Shown: piece after piece, positions 7,801-15,690 of the stretch | Layout of the letters: every line of letters starts with the position of its first letter | Numbering within the stretch: the first letter of the stretch is position 1 | From: Terrisporobacter petrolearius | GTDB taxonomy: Bacteria > Bacillota > Clostridia > Peptostreptococcales > Peptostreptococcaceae | Direction: 5' to 3' | Assembly: GCF_020748185.1 (NCBI RefSeq) | Contig: NZ_JAHZMO010000014.1 | Coordinates: 1-64,000, forward strand | DNA length: 64,000 nt | Notes under the pieces: model-generated | Databases searched by the model: none | Seen by the model: only the letters and a program-made list of their open reading frames with translations | What the model was told of the DNA's origin: nothing | Program-made: the position numbers and the translations under genes

Positions 7801-9839
7801 GACAGTGGCTTAACTTCAAAAAGCTCTCTGTATGCTTCTCCATATATATTGTATAGATGAAGACCGGCCCCTTTATTTACTCTATATTCTATTGGATCTT
7901 CAGATTTAGATTGTAAATATACTTTTATCGTTCTAGTACTTGTACAATTTGATCCATCAAGTTCAGCACTTACATATGTATATATTTGATCGTTTGAGTC
8001 ACAATTTTGAGTAGTAAATTTGTAATTTACATTTTTATCTACTGGAGTAACTTTTATTTTATATTTCTTATCTTCTCCTTTAGCTTCTAACACATAATAA
8101 TAACTCTGATTTATATTTTTCTCATTATCTGTGTATCCTGGCTTTATATCAAGTACATTTCCATCTGGATCTGTTATTTCTATATTTACTTCATTACTAT
8201 CTTTTTTATTTAATTTATTCTCGTCTATATATATTTCAAACGGGAAAAAAGTTTTTGATTGTTCTTCCTTAGTTTTTTCTACTTGGAACGTTCCTTTTCT
8301 ACCTATATTTTTTTCATATCCAAAGAAAGTGTATTTATATTCACCTGCTGTCAGATGGTAATATCCTTTCTCAAATTCTTTACCATCTTCTCCCCAATCT
8401 GTTTCTACAATTTTTTTTGGCTTTACTATTTCACCGTATCTATTGTATACCTCTAAGGAGGACATATTAGGCCAATCATGACCTTCAATACTATATGTAT
8501 ATGCCTTATCAAAAGTGGCCTTTATCTTCACATCTGAAGAAGGTATTTCAAATGTATATATATAATTAATACCATCAGATTTATCTTGATCTATTTGTCT
8601 TTTTATGTCATTTCCGTCTTTGTCTTTTATTTCCAATGTATCCATTGCAAAATTTTCATCTGGTTTTACAGTTAAAGTAACTTTTGTATTTAATTTACCT
8701 TCTTTTACATCTACTGATATTTGTCCATTTTCTGTGTCCAAAGTCTTTATTTCATAGGCTTTTTCATCACCTACTGATAAATTTAATGTATAAGGTTTTG
8801 ATGTCTTTTTTCCATCATTTGCTATGAATTTTAGTTTATAATTCCCTGATTTTTCTGGTTTAAATGAATAATTTGAATCCGCATCTACTTCTTTCTTATT
8901 ATCAACTGATACTGTATATGTTAATTTGTCATTTTCCTCATCCCTAAATATTTTAGATAAATCTAGGGAATAAGTTTCTCCTAGCTTAATACTAGCACTG
9001 TCACTTTCTTTGCTAGGTACTGGAGCCGTGTTTGATTTAATATTTGATTTTATTTTAAATGTATATGTACTAGATTCTATATTTTGGCCTGATCCTGGCC
9101 AAGACTTATCACCACATATAACCTTTATAGTTTCTCCATCTAATACTTTTATTTCTTCACTTCTTTTATATCCTTCTTTTGATGTATCTACATCTTCTCC
9201 TTTATATACTCTTACTTGGTAGTTTTTATTAGCAGCTGTTGGTTTTACAGTTATTTTATTAGTATCTCCAAGTTCTAGTGTATACTCTTTAGTTTCACTG
9301 CTAAATTTAGGTGATAAACTTCCTTTACTAAAATCAATAGCTTTTAATGATGTATCATTTTTACTATAATTCCCACCTATATCTGCTCCAAAATTAGTAG
9401 TATACATTACTCTAATTTCATCATTAGTCTTTACCTTAAATGCCCCAAATCCTAGATTAACAAACCAATCATTTTTAGTTCCCATCCATCCTGAACTAGA
9501 TCCACCGTCAAATGCTTCCAGTCCATTGATTTCACTTATGTAATTATTTTCTGCACCTGTTTGTGTAGCTTTTACCTTATCTAGTGCTTTAACTATTGCA
9601 TCCATCATAGTCATATTGTCTTCAATTTTTACCCAATCATCTACTAAAGTTCCATCCCATGCTGCTCCATCTTTTTTAGAGTACGTAGTATTTTCTACTA
9701 TTACATGTACTTTTTGTGTTAATACTTCTTGTGCAAAAGATTTTATTGATGATACTGTAGATAAGGTAAACACCATAATAAATGCAAGAAAAGAGCTAAT
9801 AATTTTTTGACTTAATCTCTTAGTGTTTTTATTCCTCAT
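4842..9839 (-). CDS. Giant sortase-anchored surface protein with DUF4430, LRR and InlB-type repeats
   Basis: A 1665-aa secreted protein. A signal peptide (about residues 1-36, ending SFAQ) precedes a DUF4430 domain (about 40-150: TMMDAIVKALDKV, NYISEINGL, SGWM, WFVNLGFG), which is similar to the C-terminal beta-grasp domain of transcobalamin and intrinsic factor. Then come a cadherin-like beta-sandwich (about 160-265), Ig-like modules, divergent InlB B-repeats (about 1120-1200, 1405-1485, 1485-1565), a BspA-type leucine-rich repeat block (about 1210-1400: IGDRAFYSCQKL, LFNGCKSLESI), an Asn/Asp-rich wall spacer and a sorting signal: SVKTG at 1631-1635, a hydrophobic helix and RRKKS. GGGGGG precedes the ATG. 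The neighbouring B12-riboswitch gene also carries DUF4430, so corrinoid binding at the surface is a reasonable inference. Adhesion through the repeats is equally possible. Confidence 0.85.
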   Translation of the reverse strand: MRNKNTKRLSQKIISSFLAFIMVFTLSTVSSIKSFAQEVLTQKVHVIVENTTYSKKDGAAWDGTLVDDWVKIEDNMTMMDAIVKALDKVKATQTGAENNYISEINGLEAFDGGSSSGWMGTKNDWFVNLGFGAFKVKTNDEIRVMYTTNFGADIGGNYSKNDTSLKAIDFSKGSLSPKFSSETKEYTLELGDTNKITVKPTAANKNYQVRVYKGEDVDTSKEGYKRSEEIKVLDGETIKVICGDKSWPGSGQNIESSTYTFKIKSNIKSNTAPVPSKESDSASIKLGETYSLDLSKIFRDEENDKLTYTVSVDNKKEVDADSNYSFKPEKSGNYKLKFIANDGKKTSKPYTLNLSVGDEKAYEIKTLDTENGQISVDVKEGKLNTKVTLTVKPDENFAMDTLEIKDKDGNDIKRQIDQDKSDGINYIYTFEIPSSDVKIKATFDKAYTYSIEGHDWPNMSSLEVYNRYGEIVKPKKIVETDWGEDGKEFEKGYYHLTAGEYKYTFFGYEKNIGRKGTFQVEKTKEEQSKTFFPFEIYIDENKLNKKDSNEVNIEITDPDGNVLDIKPGYTDNEKNINQSYYYVLEAKGEDKKYKIKVTPVDKNVNYKFTTQNCDSNDQIYTYVSAELDGSNCTSTRTIKVYLQSKSEDPIEYRVNKGAGLHLYNIYGEAYRELFEVKPLSVDTSNKEYDSYKFQVPSDHYKLVAGGGDTQYVKTTKPYFYLDTEKVKEAITLDLVKKEDYEENPYYRNKWDDIYTNITDEGSHVNMNVGDTQKLETFRVWQGMTSPVSNKFVEPDKHYEVIYGKDNLSIEEKGKEGRKYVNMTGKKEGIAVIKITYDPLIEGQEATSDPGFDKKRIYGFNAIDKEQTGIVIVNVGGSRGDIDPNFKVRDRKWTKYDTVYFTGDTTYPDGTVVKGKGYGEYTFTPTKGVTVETHDPIHIDSDFANNWTKYEADKNGSYTIKVKTGRNIIRMTSGDNVLYYVLDAMESDISISNDSNKGKELKVGNKASVSFTNLELPVYKMASIYNPGFPDRTFLVYDLNGETIEGPHKQYSVNSPLTFTIDKKGTYKLSKGKVHAQHMGSPLDTHCKIPQEGLSPNFNAGYGDNDIYFNIMPDIEISVDDKDTSIPRVKASVNDEKCGKATVEKVSEDAEKKTAKYKLAAVANENYEFEGWSLKGSNKIVSTDAQYEVEIDKNTEYVANFKLAYIQDKTLRYTVLEDGTLSVKEPLDENVTEVIIPEEVEGRKVVEIGDRAFYSCQKLTKVELSEGLKEIKARAFMTCILLERIKIPETVEVIGQSVFAGCEKMKSAKLPSKSLKMIPKSLFNGCKSLESIEIPEGIAVLKDSVFTNCVSLKEITLPKSLTNIEYPEMVFRYCQALKIVKGYKGTYAEEFAKKYNYTFVDLDVKMSEATVSVNDEKGGSAEAKMKSSDKKEETATWILTAKANTHYEFVGWIVKGSEEVVSTNATYEVTIDKDTQYVAKFKYVGEYPQVSVDTNEEKGGEVSFELLSKNEDDLTSKWKLKVTTNKGYKFVKWVKSGDEDTILSEDVEYVVNISEDTKFIAVFEKEKLDNDNTDDNDPSDNNDKDDNNNQSSDNDKDDNNNQPSDDKDDNKLDNQDNNTNQNTNNNNDSNSSVKTGDQSSIWLYSGIFIVAVCILGFAIFNRRKKS

Positions 9840-9871
9840 ATCTTTCCCCCCAAATTAAAATATTATAAATC

Positions 9872-10036
9872 TATAAAAAATTCGCTTCGCTTTAAGCCAC
9901 TGCGTGGGCGCTATGAAATTTTAGGCAACGACCTTGCTCAAAAATACATTTTTTACATTTCCTAAATGACTTGATATAACTTGATTCCAGAGTTTATCAA
10001 CAGCGTAAACTTAACTATAATTTCCTTAAATGTAAA
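9872..10036 (-). repeat. Dispersed intergenic repeat, copy 1
   Basis: A long copy of a modular noncoding repeat. On the minus strand it starts at a TTTTAC just after the terminator of the upstream gene. It contains the hairpin module GCAAGGTCGTTGC, then CCTAAAATTTCATA, a GC-richer module around GCAGTGGCTTAAAGCG and the end module GCGAAGCGAATTTTTTAT. It is closely similar to copy 2 (11485-11604) and shares modules with the copies at 37749, 50806 and 58066. Together with the adjoining terminator it fills most of the 311-base gap between the two DUF4430 genes. Confidence 0.75.
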
Positions 10037-10061
10037 AGGGTGCTCTGAAAGCACCCCTTTT
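10034..10061 (-). terminator. Terminator of the small DUF4430 gene
   Basis: AAAAGGGTGCT pairs with AGCACCCCTTTT (one bulged C). On the minus strand it ends in TTTTAC. It lies about 90 bases past the stop of the riboswitch-controlled gene and separates it from the giant surface protein gene, so the giant gene may depend on read-through or on its own promoter. Confidence 0.65.
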
Positions 10062-10150
10062 ATAACAAATTACCAATTATGTAATAAATTTATCATTTTT
10101 CTTATTGTAATAATAAATATATTTATTAACACAAATGATTTAATTGTTTA

Positions 10151-11014
10151 CTATTTAGTAGGTAACTCTGACAAGTTTTCTGGGAATTGTACGCTATAGC
10201 CTCCATATGCCCAAACAACAGTTTGTCCTAACTCCACATCAAATGTTTCTCCACCAACTTTTTCAGAAACATCTACCATTTTTTGTTCAGAAGTTGCATT
10301 TCCTTCGCAATCATATACTCTATACATCCAACCAAGTTCATTTTCCATATATGGATAATCTTTATTATTTATATTTACATTTTTTAAGAATTTACTTCCC
10401 CATTGTAAATCATCAACAAAATTATCAGCTACCACAGCTATTGCATCCATTGCAGATGGATAATTTATATTAGATGATACAGCACTTGTTGATACACTTT
10501 TTAAAAATTTAAAACTACCGCTTGAAGCATCGTATGCTCTTACATTTACACCAGAAACATCTTGTTGTACATCCCTTGGATTTAATACTACAGTAAAGTC
10601 CATGTATCCATTTGTTTTATTTGTTGCTTCTACAACTGCCACCCCTGCATTCTTTGACTTATCAATCTTAGCTTTTCCCTTAGCTGCAAATTGATTTCCT
10701 ACTGATTCTGGGGCTTGTTTGCTAACACTTACAGCATCTGTACTTCCTTGTACAATATCCCAATTGATAGAATTTGCATCTGCTAAACTATTAAAAAGAC
10801 TTGTACCATACCAATTGCTTTTTGCGCCTTGAACCATTAAAGGTTGATACGCAGTTACACTTCCTTTTTGAATAGTATAATTATAATCAGTATTATAATT
10901 AGTTAAATTAGGATACTCTGTAAAAAAATCAGTTGCAAATGATGTTGCCCCCATAAATAACATTATAGCTGTAGCCATTCCTGTAGTCGCAAATTTTCTA
11001 AATCTTTTGTTCAT
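10151..11014 (-). CDS. Secreted DUF4430 protein under cobalamin riboswitch control
   Basis: A 287-aa exported protein. I start at the ATG at 11014 (MNKRF..., AAGGGGATG upstream); the frame reads 23 codons further up but without an RBS there. A signal peptide (about 1-28, ending TSFA) is followed by a beta-rich domain. The C-terminal half shows the DUF4430 pattern: SAMDAIAVVADNF, a ligand-side strand pair, GWMYRVYD, GGETFDVELGQTVVWAYGG. That domain resembles the beta domain of transcobalamin and intrinsic factor, which contacts cobalamin. No lipobox, sortase signal or membrane anchor is visible, so the protein is free or held by a partner. The cobalamin riboswitch just upstream ties it to B12 physiology. 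I infer a role in extracellular corrinoid capture; binding is unproven. Confidence 0.85.
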   Translation of the reverse strand: MNKRFRKFATTGMATAIMLFMGATSFATDFFTEYPNLTNYNTDYNYTIQKGSVTAYQPLMVQGAKSNWYGTSLFNSLADANSINWDIVQGSTDAVSVSKQAPESVGNQFAAKGKAKIDKSKNAGVAVVEATNKTNGYMDFTVVLNPRDVQQDVSGVNVRAYDASSGSFKFLKSVSTSAVSSNINYPSAMDAIAVVADNFVDDLQWGSKFLKNVNINNKDYPYMENELGWMYRVYDCEGNATSEQKMVDVSEKVGGETFDVELGQTVVWAYGGYSVQFPENLSELPTK

Positions 11015-11099
11015 AAAAACATCCCCTTCTTTATTAAAAATATTATTTTTTATAAGGAGGATTAATTTCCATTTCATTATCAAAAATCACAGGAAAAAT

Positions 11100-11275
11100 A
11101 AACCTCCGATTATGCCTTCGGACATCTTTCATCATAAGCATATATGCCTGTATTCTGACTAAAGCTCAAACCTACTCTTTACTCCTTCCCAGAGATAACT
11201 CCAGTGGTAATAGCAAATTTCGTAACTTATTACAGCAGGGATAATCTGTGGCGGAATCTCACCGCACTTCCAAAA
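11100..11275 (-). promoter_or_regulatory. Cobalamin (B12) riboswitch
   Basis: On the minus strand all core blocks appear in order: GGTGAGATTCCGCCACAG (11246-11263), CCACTGGAG (11199-11207), GGGAAGGAG (11182-11190) and the B12 box AGTCAGAATACAGGC (11146-11160). It ends about 85 bases before the ATG of the secreted DUF4430 gene. A short TCCGA/TCGGA hairpin followed by a T-rich run comes after the B12 box and could serve as the expression platform. Riboswitches of this class normally turn genes off when B12 is plentiful. Confidence 0.93.
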
Positions 11276-11404
11276 TAAAAAATATTTTTCATTTTTTACA
11301 TATATTAATTATTTATATATTTACATTACTATTTTTTATTATCTATAATATTCAATAAGTTTACAAATTATTACCTCATATTTATTATACAGTATATTTA
11401 TTCA

Positions 11405-11460
11405 GACTTTAGTATAGTCTTTTTTCTAACAAAAGTAGTACCATCATAGTACTACTTTTT
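11405..11460. other. Hairpins upstream of the cobalamin riboswitch
   Basis: Two inverted repeats occur in the gap between the kinase operon and the riboswitch. AGACT/AGTCT is followed by TTTTTT on the plus strand (11405-11425). AAAAGTAGTAC/GTACTACTTTT is at 11431-11460. Both look like terminators but no plus-strand gene precedes them. A TATAAT at 11384-11389 on the minus strand could be the -10 of the riboswitch transcript; I find no good -35. Confidence 0.4.
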
Positions 11461-11484
11461 ACACCCTTCATAATATTGTACTTA

Positions 11485-11604
11485 TGTTTTTAGGCAACGA
11501 CCTTGCTCAAAAATATATTTTTTACACTTACTAAATGAGTTGGTATAACTTCATTACAGAGTTTATCAACAGCGTAAATTCAACTATAATTTTCTAATAT
11601 GTAA
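11485..11604 (-). repeat. Dispersed intergenic repeat, copy 2
   Basis: A 120-base copy. On the minus strand it begins at TTTTTTAC at the end of the kinase-operon terminator. It shares with copy 1 the blocks TTTACGCTGTTGATAAACTC, GTAAAAAAT, TTTTTGAGCAAGGTCGTTGC and CCTAAAA. It stops before the GC-richer modules that copy 1 carries. Confidence 0.75.
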
Positions 11605-11637
11605 AAAATGCCAGGTATGAAAATTCATACCTGGCAT
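11603..11637 (-). terminator. Terminator of the glycolipid/two-component operon
   Basis: The perfect stem ATGCCAGGTATGAA/TTCATACCTGGCAT is followed on the minus strand by six T. It lies 25 bases past the stop of the histidine kinase gene. Confidence 0.9.
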
Positions 11638-11661
11638 CAATAAATCTTTTTGATTAAAATT

Positions 11662-13254
11662 CTATACTTCTCTTGGAAGTATAATTTCAAATTCTGTTTT
11701 ATAGTTTTTTCTAGCATCCACAATTTTTATACTTCCACCATGAGCTTTTACTATTTTTTTACTTATGGCAAGTCCCAGCCCTGAACCTTTTTTGGTACGA
11801 GATTTTTCCCCAACCACAAAAGGATTAAAAATATTTTTTCGCATTTCCTTTGAAATTCCATAGCCGTTATCTGCAATATTTATTTTCACCTTGTCAAAAT
11901 ATTCTTCAATTTCAAATAATATGGATAAATCTTTTTTATTATGTTTTAATGAGTTTGATATAATATTTTCAAAAACACGTTTTAACTGAATCCTATCTAA
12001 CTTGCAATAAATAGGATCATCTGGAATATCAGCTTCCAACTCCACTCCATTTATATCTAGTTCTTCATATTTTCCTGCTAGATAAACTCTACCATATTCA
12101 CATAAATCTATTTTTTCAAAAACAAATTTGTAATCTGGATGTTCTAATTTGCTATATTCATAAAAAGTATTAATCAATTCATCTAAGTGATCTGCTTTTT
12201 TATATATTGTCATAAGATATTGATCTTTTTCTTCTTCTGAAACTAGATTATCACAAACAGCTTTTGAATATCCTTTTATAACTGTTATTGGTGTTTTTAA
12301 ATCGTGAGATATATCCGCAAGCATTTTTTGTTTTTCTTCTTCCAAGCTTTCACGCTTTTTCTCACTATCATACAACTGCCTTGACATATCATTAAAACTA
12401 CTACAAATATCACAAAATTCCTGTGGTCCATCATAATCTAAATAATTTTCACGCTCACCGTTTTTAAACTTTACAATTGCTTCATTTAAAATATTAATAG
12501 GTCTTTTTACTTTATGATTTAGCCAAGTTATAAATATTATAATTAAGATAATATATATTAGTATAAATAATATAAATGCGCATATGCCAATAGTTAAAAT
12601 CTTACTACATATTTCCTTAGTAAGAGAAGGCGTATTTATTAAAAGTGTTAACTTTTCATTGTCTTTATCTTTAAAAGAATATTTTCTAATATCATATCCT
12701 TTTAGATAAGTTCCTGTTAAATATTTAAACTCATTTTTAGTAAAAGACTTTCTAGTATCTCTCGTATTTGTATATATTAAATTTAATTTATCATCTACCA
12801 CGTAAATTCTATTATGAATATTGTCATCTTCATCATAATAAGTTATGGATACTGATACATTTTCTTTATTTTTATCATTTTTATATTTTTGAATATCAAT
12901 ATATGGATCGTCATAATAATCATGTATACAGCTTAACTCTCCCTTTGTAAATTCTTTGTTGAATTTTCCAGGCACACTCTCATATATAACCTTATTATTT
13001 TCATCTAATAATTGAATGAAAGTATCTTTTCCGGCTAATTTTTTTATACGTGATTTATTAATTTCATTATTTCCATTTTCAGTAATTAAGCTTGCATAAT
13101 CTACTAATTCATTAATTCTAGGTTCACTAGCAATATCTTTTATTTTATGATTTATACCATGTAATATACATATAATAGAAACTATAATAATTCCTGTAAA
13201 AACAATGTAATTTCCAACTAAAATGGTAAAAAATTTACTTTTCTTTTTTCGCAA
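11662..13254 (-). CDS. Sensor histidine kinase
   Basis: A 530-aa membrane kinase. TM1 is at about 9-31, an extracellular sensor region at about 32-215 and TM2 at about 219-244, followed by HAMP (HKVKRPINILNEAI), the DHp box ADISHDLKTPI with phospho-acceptor H317, and the ATPase boxes N (ENIISNSLKHNKK), G1 (DNGYGIS) and G2 (GSGLGLAI). The start is TTG at 13254, overlapping the response regulator by 20 bases. It is the last gene of a five-gene overlapping operon for envelope lipid and polysaccharide functions, so it probably monitors the envelope. The signal is unknown; the sensor region matches no domain I recognise. Confidence 0.95.
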   Translation of the reverse strand: MRKKKSKFFTILVGNYIVFTGIIIVSIICILHGINHKIKDIASEPRINELVDYASLITENGNNEINKSRIKKLAGKDTFIQLLDENNKVIYESVPGKFNKEFTKGELSCIHDYYDDPYIDIQKYKNDKNKENVSVSITYYDEDDNIHNRIYVVDDKLNLIYTNTRDTRKSFTKNEFKYLTGTYLKGYDIRKYSFKDKDNEKLTLLINTPSLTKEICSKILTIGICAFILFILIYIILIIIFITWLNHKVKRPINILNEAIVKFKNGERENYLDYDGPQEFCDICSSFNDMSRQLYDSEKKRESLEEEKQKMLADISHDLKTPITVIKGYSKAVCDNLVSEEEKDQYLMTIYKKADHLDELINTFYEYSKLEHPDYKFVFEKIDLCEYGRVYLAGKYEELDINGVELEADIPDDPIYCKLDRIQLKRVFENIISNSLKHNKKDLSILFEIEEYFDKVKINIADNGYGISKEMRKNIFNPFVVGEKSRTKKGSGLGLAISKKIVKAHGGSIKIVDARKNYKTEFEIILPREV

Positions 13255-13942
13255 TTTTATATCCTATCCCTCTCACAGTTTTTATATACTTAGGATTTTT
13301 AGAATCATCTTCAACCTTTTCACGCAGTCGAGAAATATGAACCATCATAGTATTATTGTCACTTTCAATATACTCTCCATTAATTGCTTCGCATATTTGC
13401 AGCTTTGTATATACTTTTCCTGGTGTTTTCATAAGAAGAGCCAAAATTTTATATTCTGTAGGTGTTACTACAACTTCTTTTCCTTTTTTGTAAAGAGCTA
13501 ACTTTTGTGTATCTAAAATTAAGTCACCTACTATTAATTGTACTTCTTCATCTTTTGGCGCTACTATTTTATTAAAATCATAAAATCTTCTTAAGTTAGA
13601 ATTAATTCTTGCCACTATTTCCAATGGATTAAATGGCTTTGTCATATAATCATCTGCACCTAAATTCAATCCCATTATCTTATCACTATCTTCGTTTTTA
13701 GCAGATAAAATTATTATTGGAATAGTATATTTTGATCTTATTCTCATGGTTAATTCATAACCATCCATTTTTGGCATCATAATATCCATTACTACTAAAT
13801 CAACTTTTATATTTTCTATTATCTGTAATGCATCTAATCCGTTTTGAGCAGAAATTACTCTATGCCCATCATTTTCAAGATAAATCTTTAGTAGCTTTAT
13901 TATGTCTATATCGTCTTCTACAACAAGTATATTATATGTCAA
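13235..13942 (-). CDS. OmpR/PhoB-family response regulator
   Basis: The receiver domain has the acidic pair in VVEDDID, phospho-acceptor Asp in VVMDIMMPKMDG, Ser/Thr switch LSAK and KPF. The C-terminal winged helix (YTKLQICEAI to MMVHISRLREKVED and VRGIGYKI) is typical of OmpR/PhoB. I prefer the TTG at 13942, because AGAGGTG lies 7 bases before it; the frame also opens at a GTG at 13951 that is part of this RBS. It pairs with the overlapping kinase gene. The operon promoter carries a tandem 10-bp direct repeat of the kind these regulators bind, which suggests autoregulation. Confidence 0.95.
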   Translation of the reverse strand: MTYNILVVEDDIDIIKLLKIYLENDGHRVISAQNGLDALQIIENIKVDLVVMDIMMPKMDGYELTMRIRSKYTIPIIILSAKNEDSDKIMGLNLGADDYMTKPFNPLEIVARINSNLRRFYDFNKIVAPKDEEVQLIVGDLILDTQKLALYKKGKEVVVTPTEYKILALLMKTPGKVYTKLQICEAINGEYIESDNNTMMVHISRLREKVEDDSKNPKYIKTVRGIGYKIAKKEK

Positions 13943-15008
13943 AATTTTCACCTCTTCTTTTTCTAGTAACTTTAATGTAATGATTTCCTCTGATGTTTAA
14001 AAGATAAGTGGTAGCAAGAACAATGCCACTTAATAGTACTAATAAATAAAAACTTATTCCTCTACTTACAAGCATAGACGAGCTTAAAAGTTGAACTGGG
14101 AACAAAGTTTTGTAAATAAGCATAAATCCACTTTCACTAGCTCCTACAGCTCCAGGTAGTGGTAATGCAGATACACTAATGTATAAAACTGATTGTAACA
14201 TAACTACTGTCACAAAAGAATATCCACTTAAACTAGATGCCTTGTATATCCAAAATGAAATACTATGAAGGGCTATTATTTGTATTGTTGTAGTTAATAC
14301 AATTTTTAAAACTGTTAATTTATTTTCTTTGAAATATTTAGCGCTGTCTTTATATTCTTTCACTTGACATAATGCCATTTCTTTAAATTTATCTACTTTT
14401 TTATATTTGATTTTTACTAGAATAAAACAAATAAAATCAATAAACTTTCCTATAAATCTTCTTGAAAAAATTGCTGTTAATATAAATATCATTACTAATG
14501 TATTTAAAAAAATTCCTAGTGCAACAAAGTATTTAATATTACCCAAAGTATTAACTAATAATTCATGTTGGGCTATATAGCCTATTATGGCCATAGTAAC
14601 TGTTACAAACTGAAAACTGGCAAGGTCCATAAGAAGAGCTAAAGATGAATGTGATACTTGAATTCCATCTTTGTGCATATAATAAACTTGCATTGGTTGA
14701 CCTCCTGTTGCAGATGGTGTTACAGAACTAAAAAATAGGCCTACAATTGCATATTTTATTGAAGTTATAAAATTAATTTCATACTCCATAAGTTTTAGAT
14801 TTCTACCTATATTTATGCCTTCACAAATAACAAAAGTAAAGCTACAAATTATGCTTATTATTATATAATTTATATTTAAAGTAGAAATTGCATTTATAAT
14901 CTCTTCTATATTATTATTTTTAAAAATCATATAAAAAGTTAATAAAATTAACCCAATAAATAAACCACCGTTTTTTAATATACTCTTTGGAGAAACTTTT
15001 TTACTCAT
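13932..15008 (-). CDS. LPG-synthase-TM (flippase-like) integral membrane protein
   Basis: A 358-aa polytopic membrane protein with about eight hydrophobic helices. The family motif region SSVTPSATGGQPMQVYYM and the C-terminal LPLPGAVGASESGFMLIYK are characteristic of the lysylphosphatidylglycerol synthase transmembrane / AglD family, known from the flippase half of MprF. It has no cytoplasmic aminoacyl-transferase domain. The start ATG at 15008 overlaps the deacetylase stop by 8 bases (ATGAGTAA), with GGAGG upstream. Next to a diacylglycerol glycosyltransferase it most likely moves a glycolipid or lipid-linked sugar across the membrane. That role is inferred from context. Confidence 0.85.
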   Translation of the reverse strand: MSKKVSPKSILKNGGLFIGLILLTFYMIFKNNNIEEIINAISTLNINYIIISIICSFTFVICEGINIGRNLKLMEYEINFITSIKYAIVGLFFSSVTPSATGGQPMQVYYMHKDGIQVSHSSLALLMDLASFQFVTVTMAIIGYIAQHELLVNTLGNIKYFVALGIFLNTLVMIFILTAIFSRRFIGKFIDFICFILVKIKYKKVDKFKEMALCQVKEYKDSAKYFKENKLTVLKIVLTTTIQIIALHSISFWIYKASSLSGYSFVTVVMLQSVLYISVSALPLPGAVGASESGFMLIYKTLFPVQLLSSSMLVSRGISFYLLVLLSGIVLATTYLLNIRGNHYIKVTRKRRGENFDI

Positions 15009-15690
15009 AATAATCCTCCATAGTCAAAAATTTATAGCCTTCTTTCTCCCATGCTGGAATTGCTTTTTCTAAGGCTTTTATTGTCCTCGATGGAGCTTCA
15101 TCTTTTCCACGTCCATCATGCAAACAGATTATGCTTCCATTTTTACTTCTTCTTAATAATTTATCACATATAACTTGAGATGTTGTATTTTTTTCCCAAT
15201 CTTGTGCCATTACATCCCATAGTACTTTTATTAAATTATGTTTCTTTGCTTCATGATTTGTGAATATATTGCAATGTCCCCAAGGCGGTCTATAAAATTT
15301 CACGTTAATATCTAGTTTTTCCATGGCTTTTACACTTTGTTCAAAATCATATGAAGTATAAGATTTACTCTGATATAAGGCATTTTTATGTTCATAAGAA
15401 TGAAGACCTATGCAATGACCTTCCTCTTTCATCCTATTCACTATCATAGGATTTTCATCGGCAAAAGTTGCTACCATAAAGAAAGTAGCCTTTATATTAT
15501 GTTTTTTTAACAAATCTAAAAGACAAGGCGTATACTTTTCATCTGGTCCATCATCAAAAGTTAAGTATAGCACTTTATCATTTGAATTGTTTTTCTTCGT
15601 TGGTTTATATTGAAGTTTATATAAATAAGTTGGCACAGTACTATAACACAACAATATTATAACCAAAATTATTATAATTTTTAATAACAA
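15001..15690 (-). CDS. Membrane-anchored polysaccharide deacetylase (NodB fold)
   Basis: A 229-aa protein with an N-terminal hydrophobic anchor (about 1-20) and a complete NodB domain: motif 1 TFDDGPD with catalytic Asp and metal Asp, motif 2 HSYEH (HxxxH metal ligands), motif 3 RPPWGH, motif 4 around DVMAQDW and motif 5 ICLHD with catalytic His. It should remove acetyl groups from peptidoglycan or another N-acetylated glycan outside the cell. The start is TTG at 15690, inside the 3' end of the glycosyltransferase gene (10-base overlap). The active site is intact. The exact substrate is unknown. Confidence 0.92.
   Translation of the reverse strand: MLLKIIIILVIILLCYSTVPTYLYKLQYKPTKKNNSNDKVLYLTFDDGPDEKYTPCLLDLLKKHNIKATFFMVATFADENPMIVNRMKEEGHCIGLHSYEHKNALYQSKSYTSYDFEQSVKAMEKLDINVKFYRPPWGHCNIFTNHEAKKHNLIKVLWDVMAQDWEKNTTSQVICDKLLRRSKNGSIICLHDGRGKDEAPSRTIKALEKAIPAWEKEGYKFLTMEDYYE

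Noticed and set aside
5083-9222. Several plus-strand open frames opposite the giant surface protein gene
   Set aside because: They are shadows of the 1665-codon gene: low-complexity Ser/Phe/Leu translations without RBS or family motifs.
9872-10036. CRISPR array or tRNA cluster in the repeat regions
   Set aside because: The repeat modules are not regularly spaced with unique spacers and do not fold as tRNA; copies lie kilobases apart.
11405-11425. Plus-strand terminator AGACT/AGTCT with T6
   Set aside because: No plus-strand gene precedes it, so I do not call it a functional terminator.
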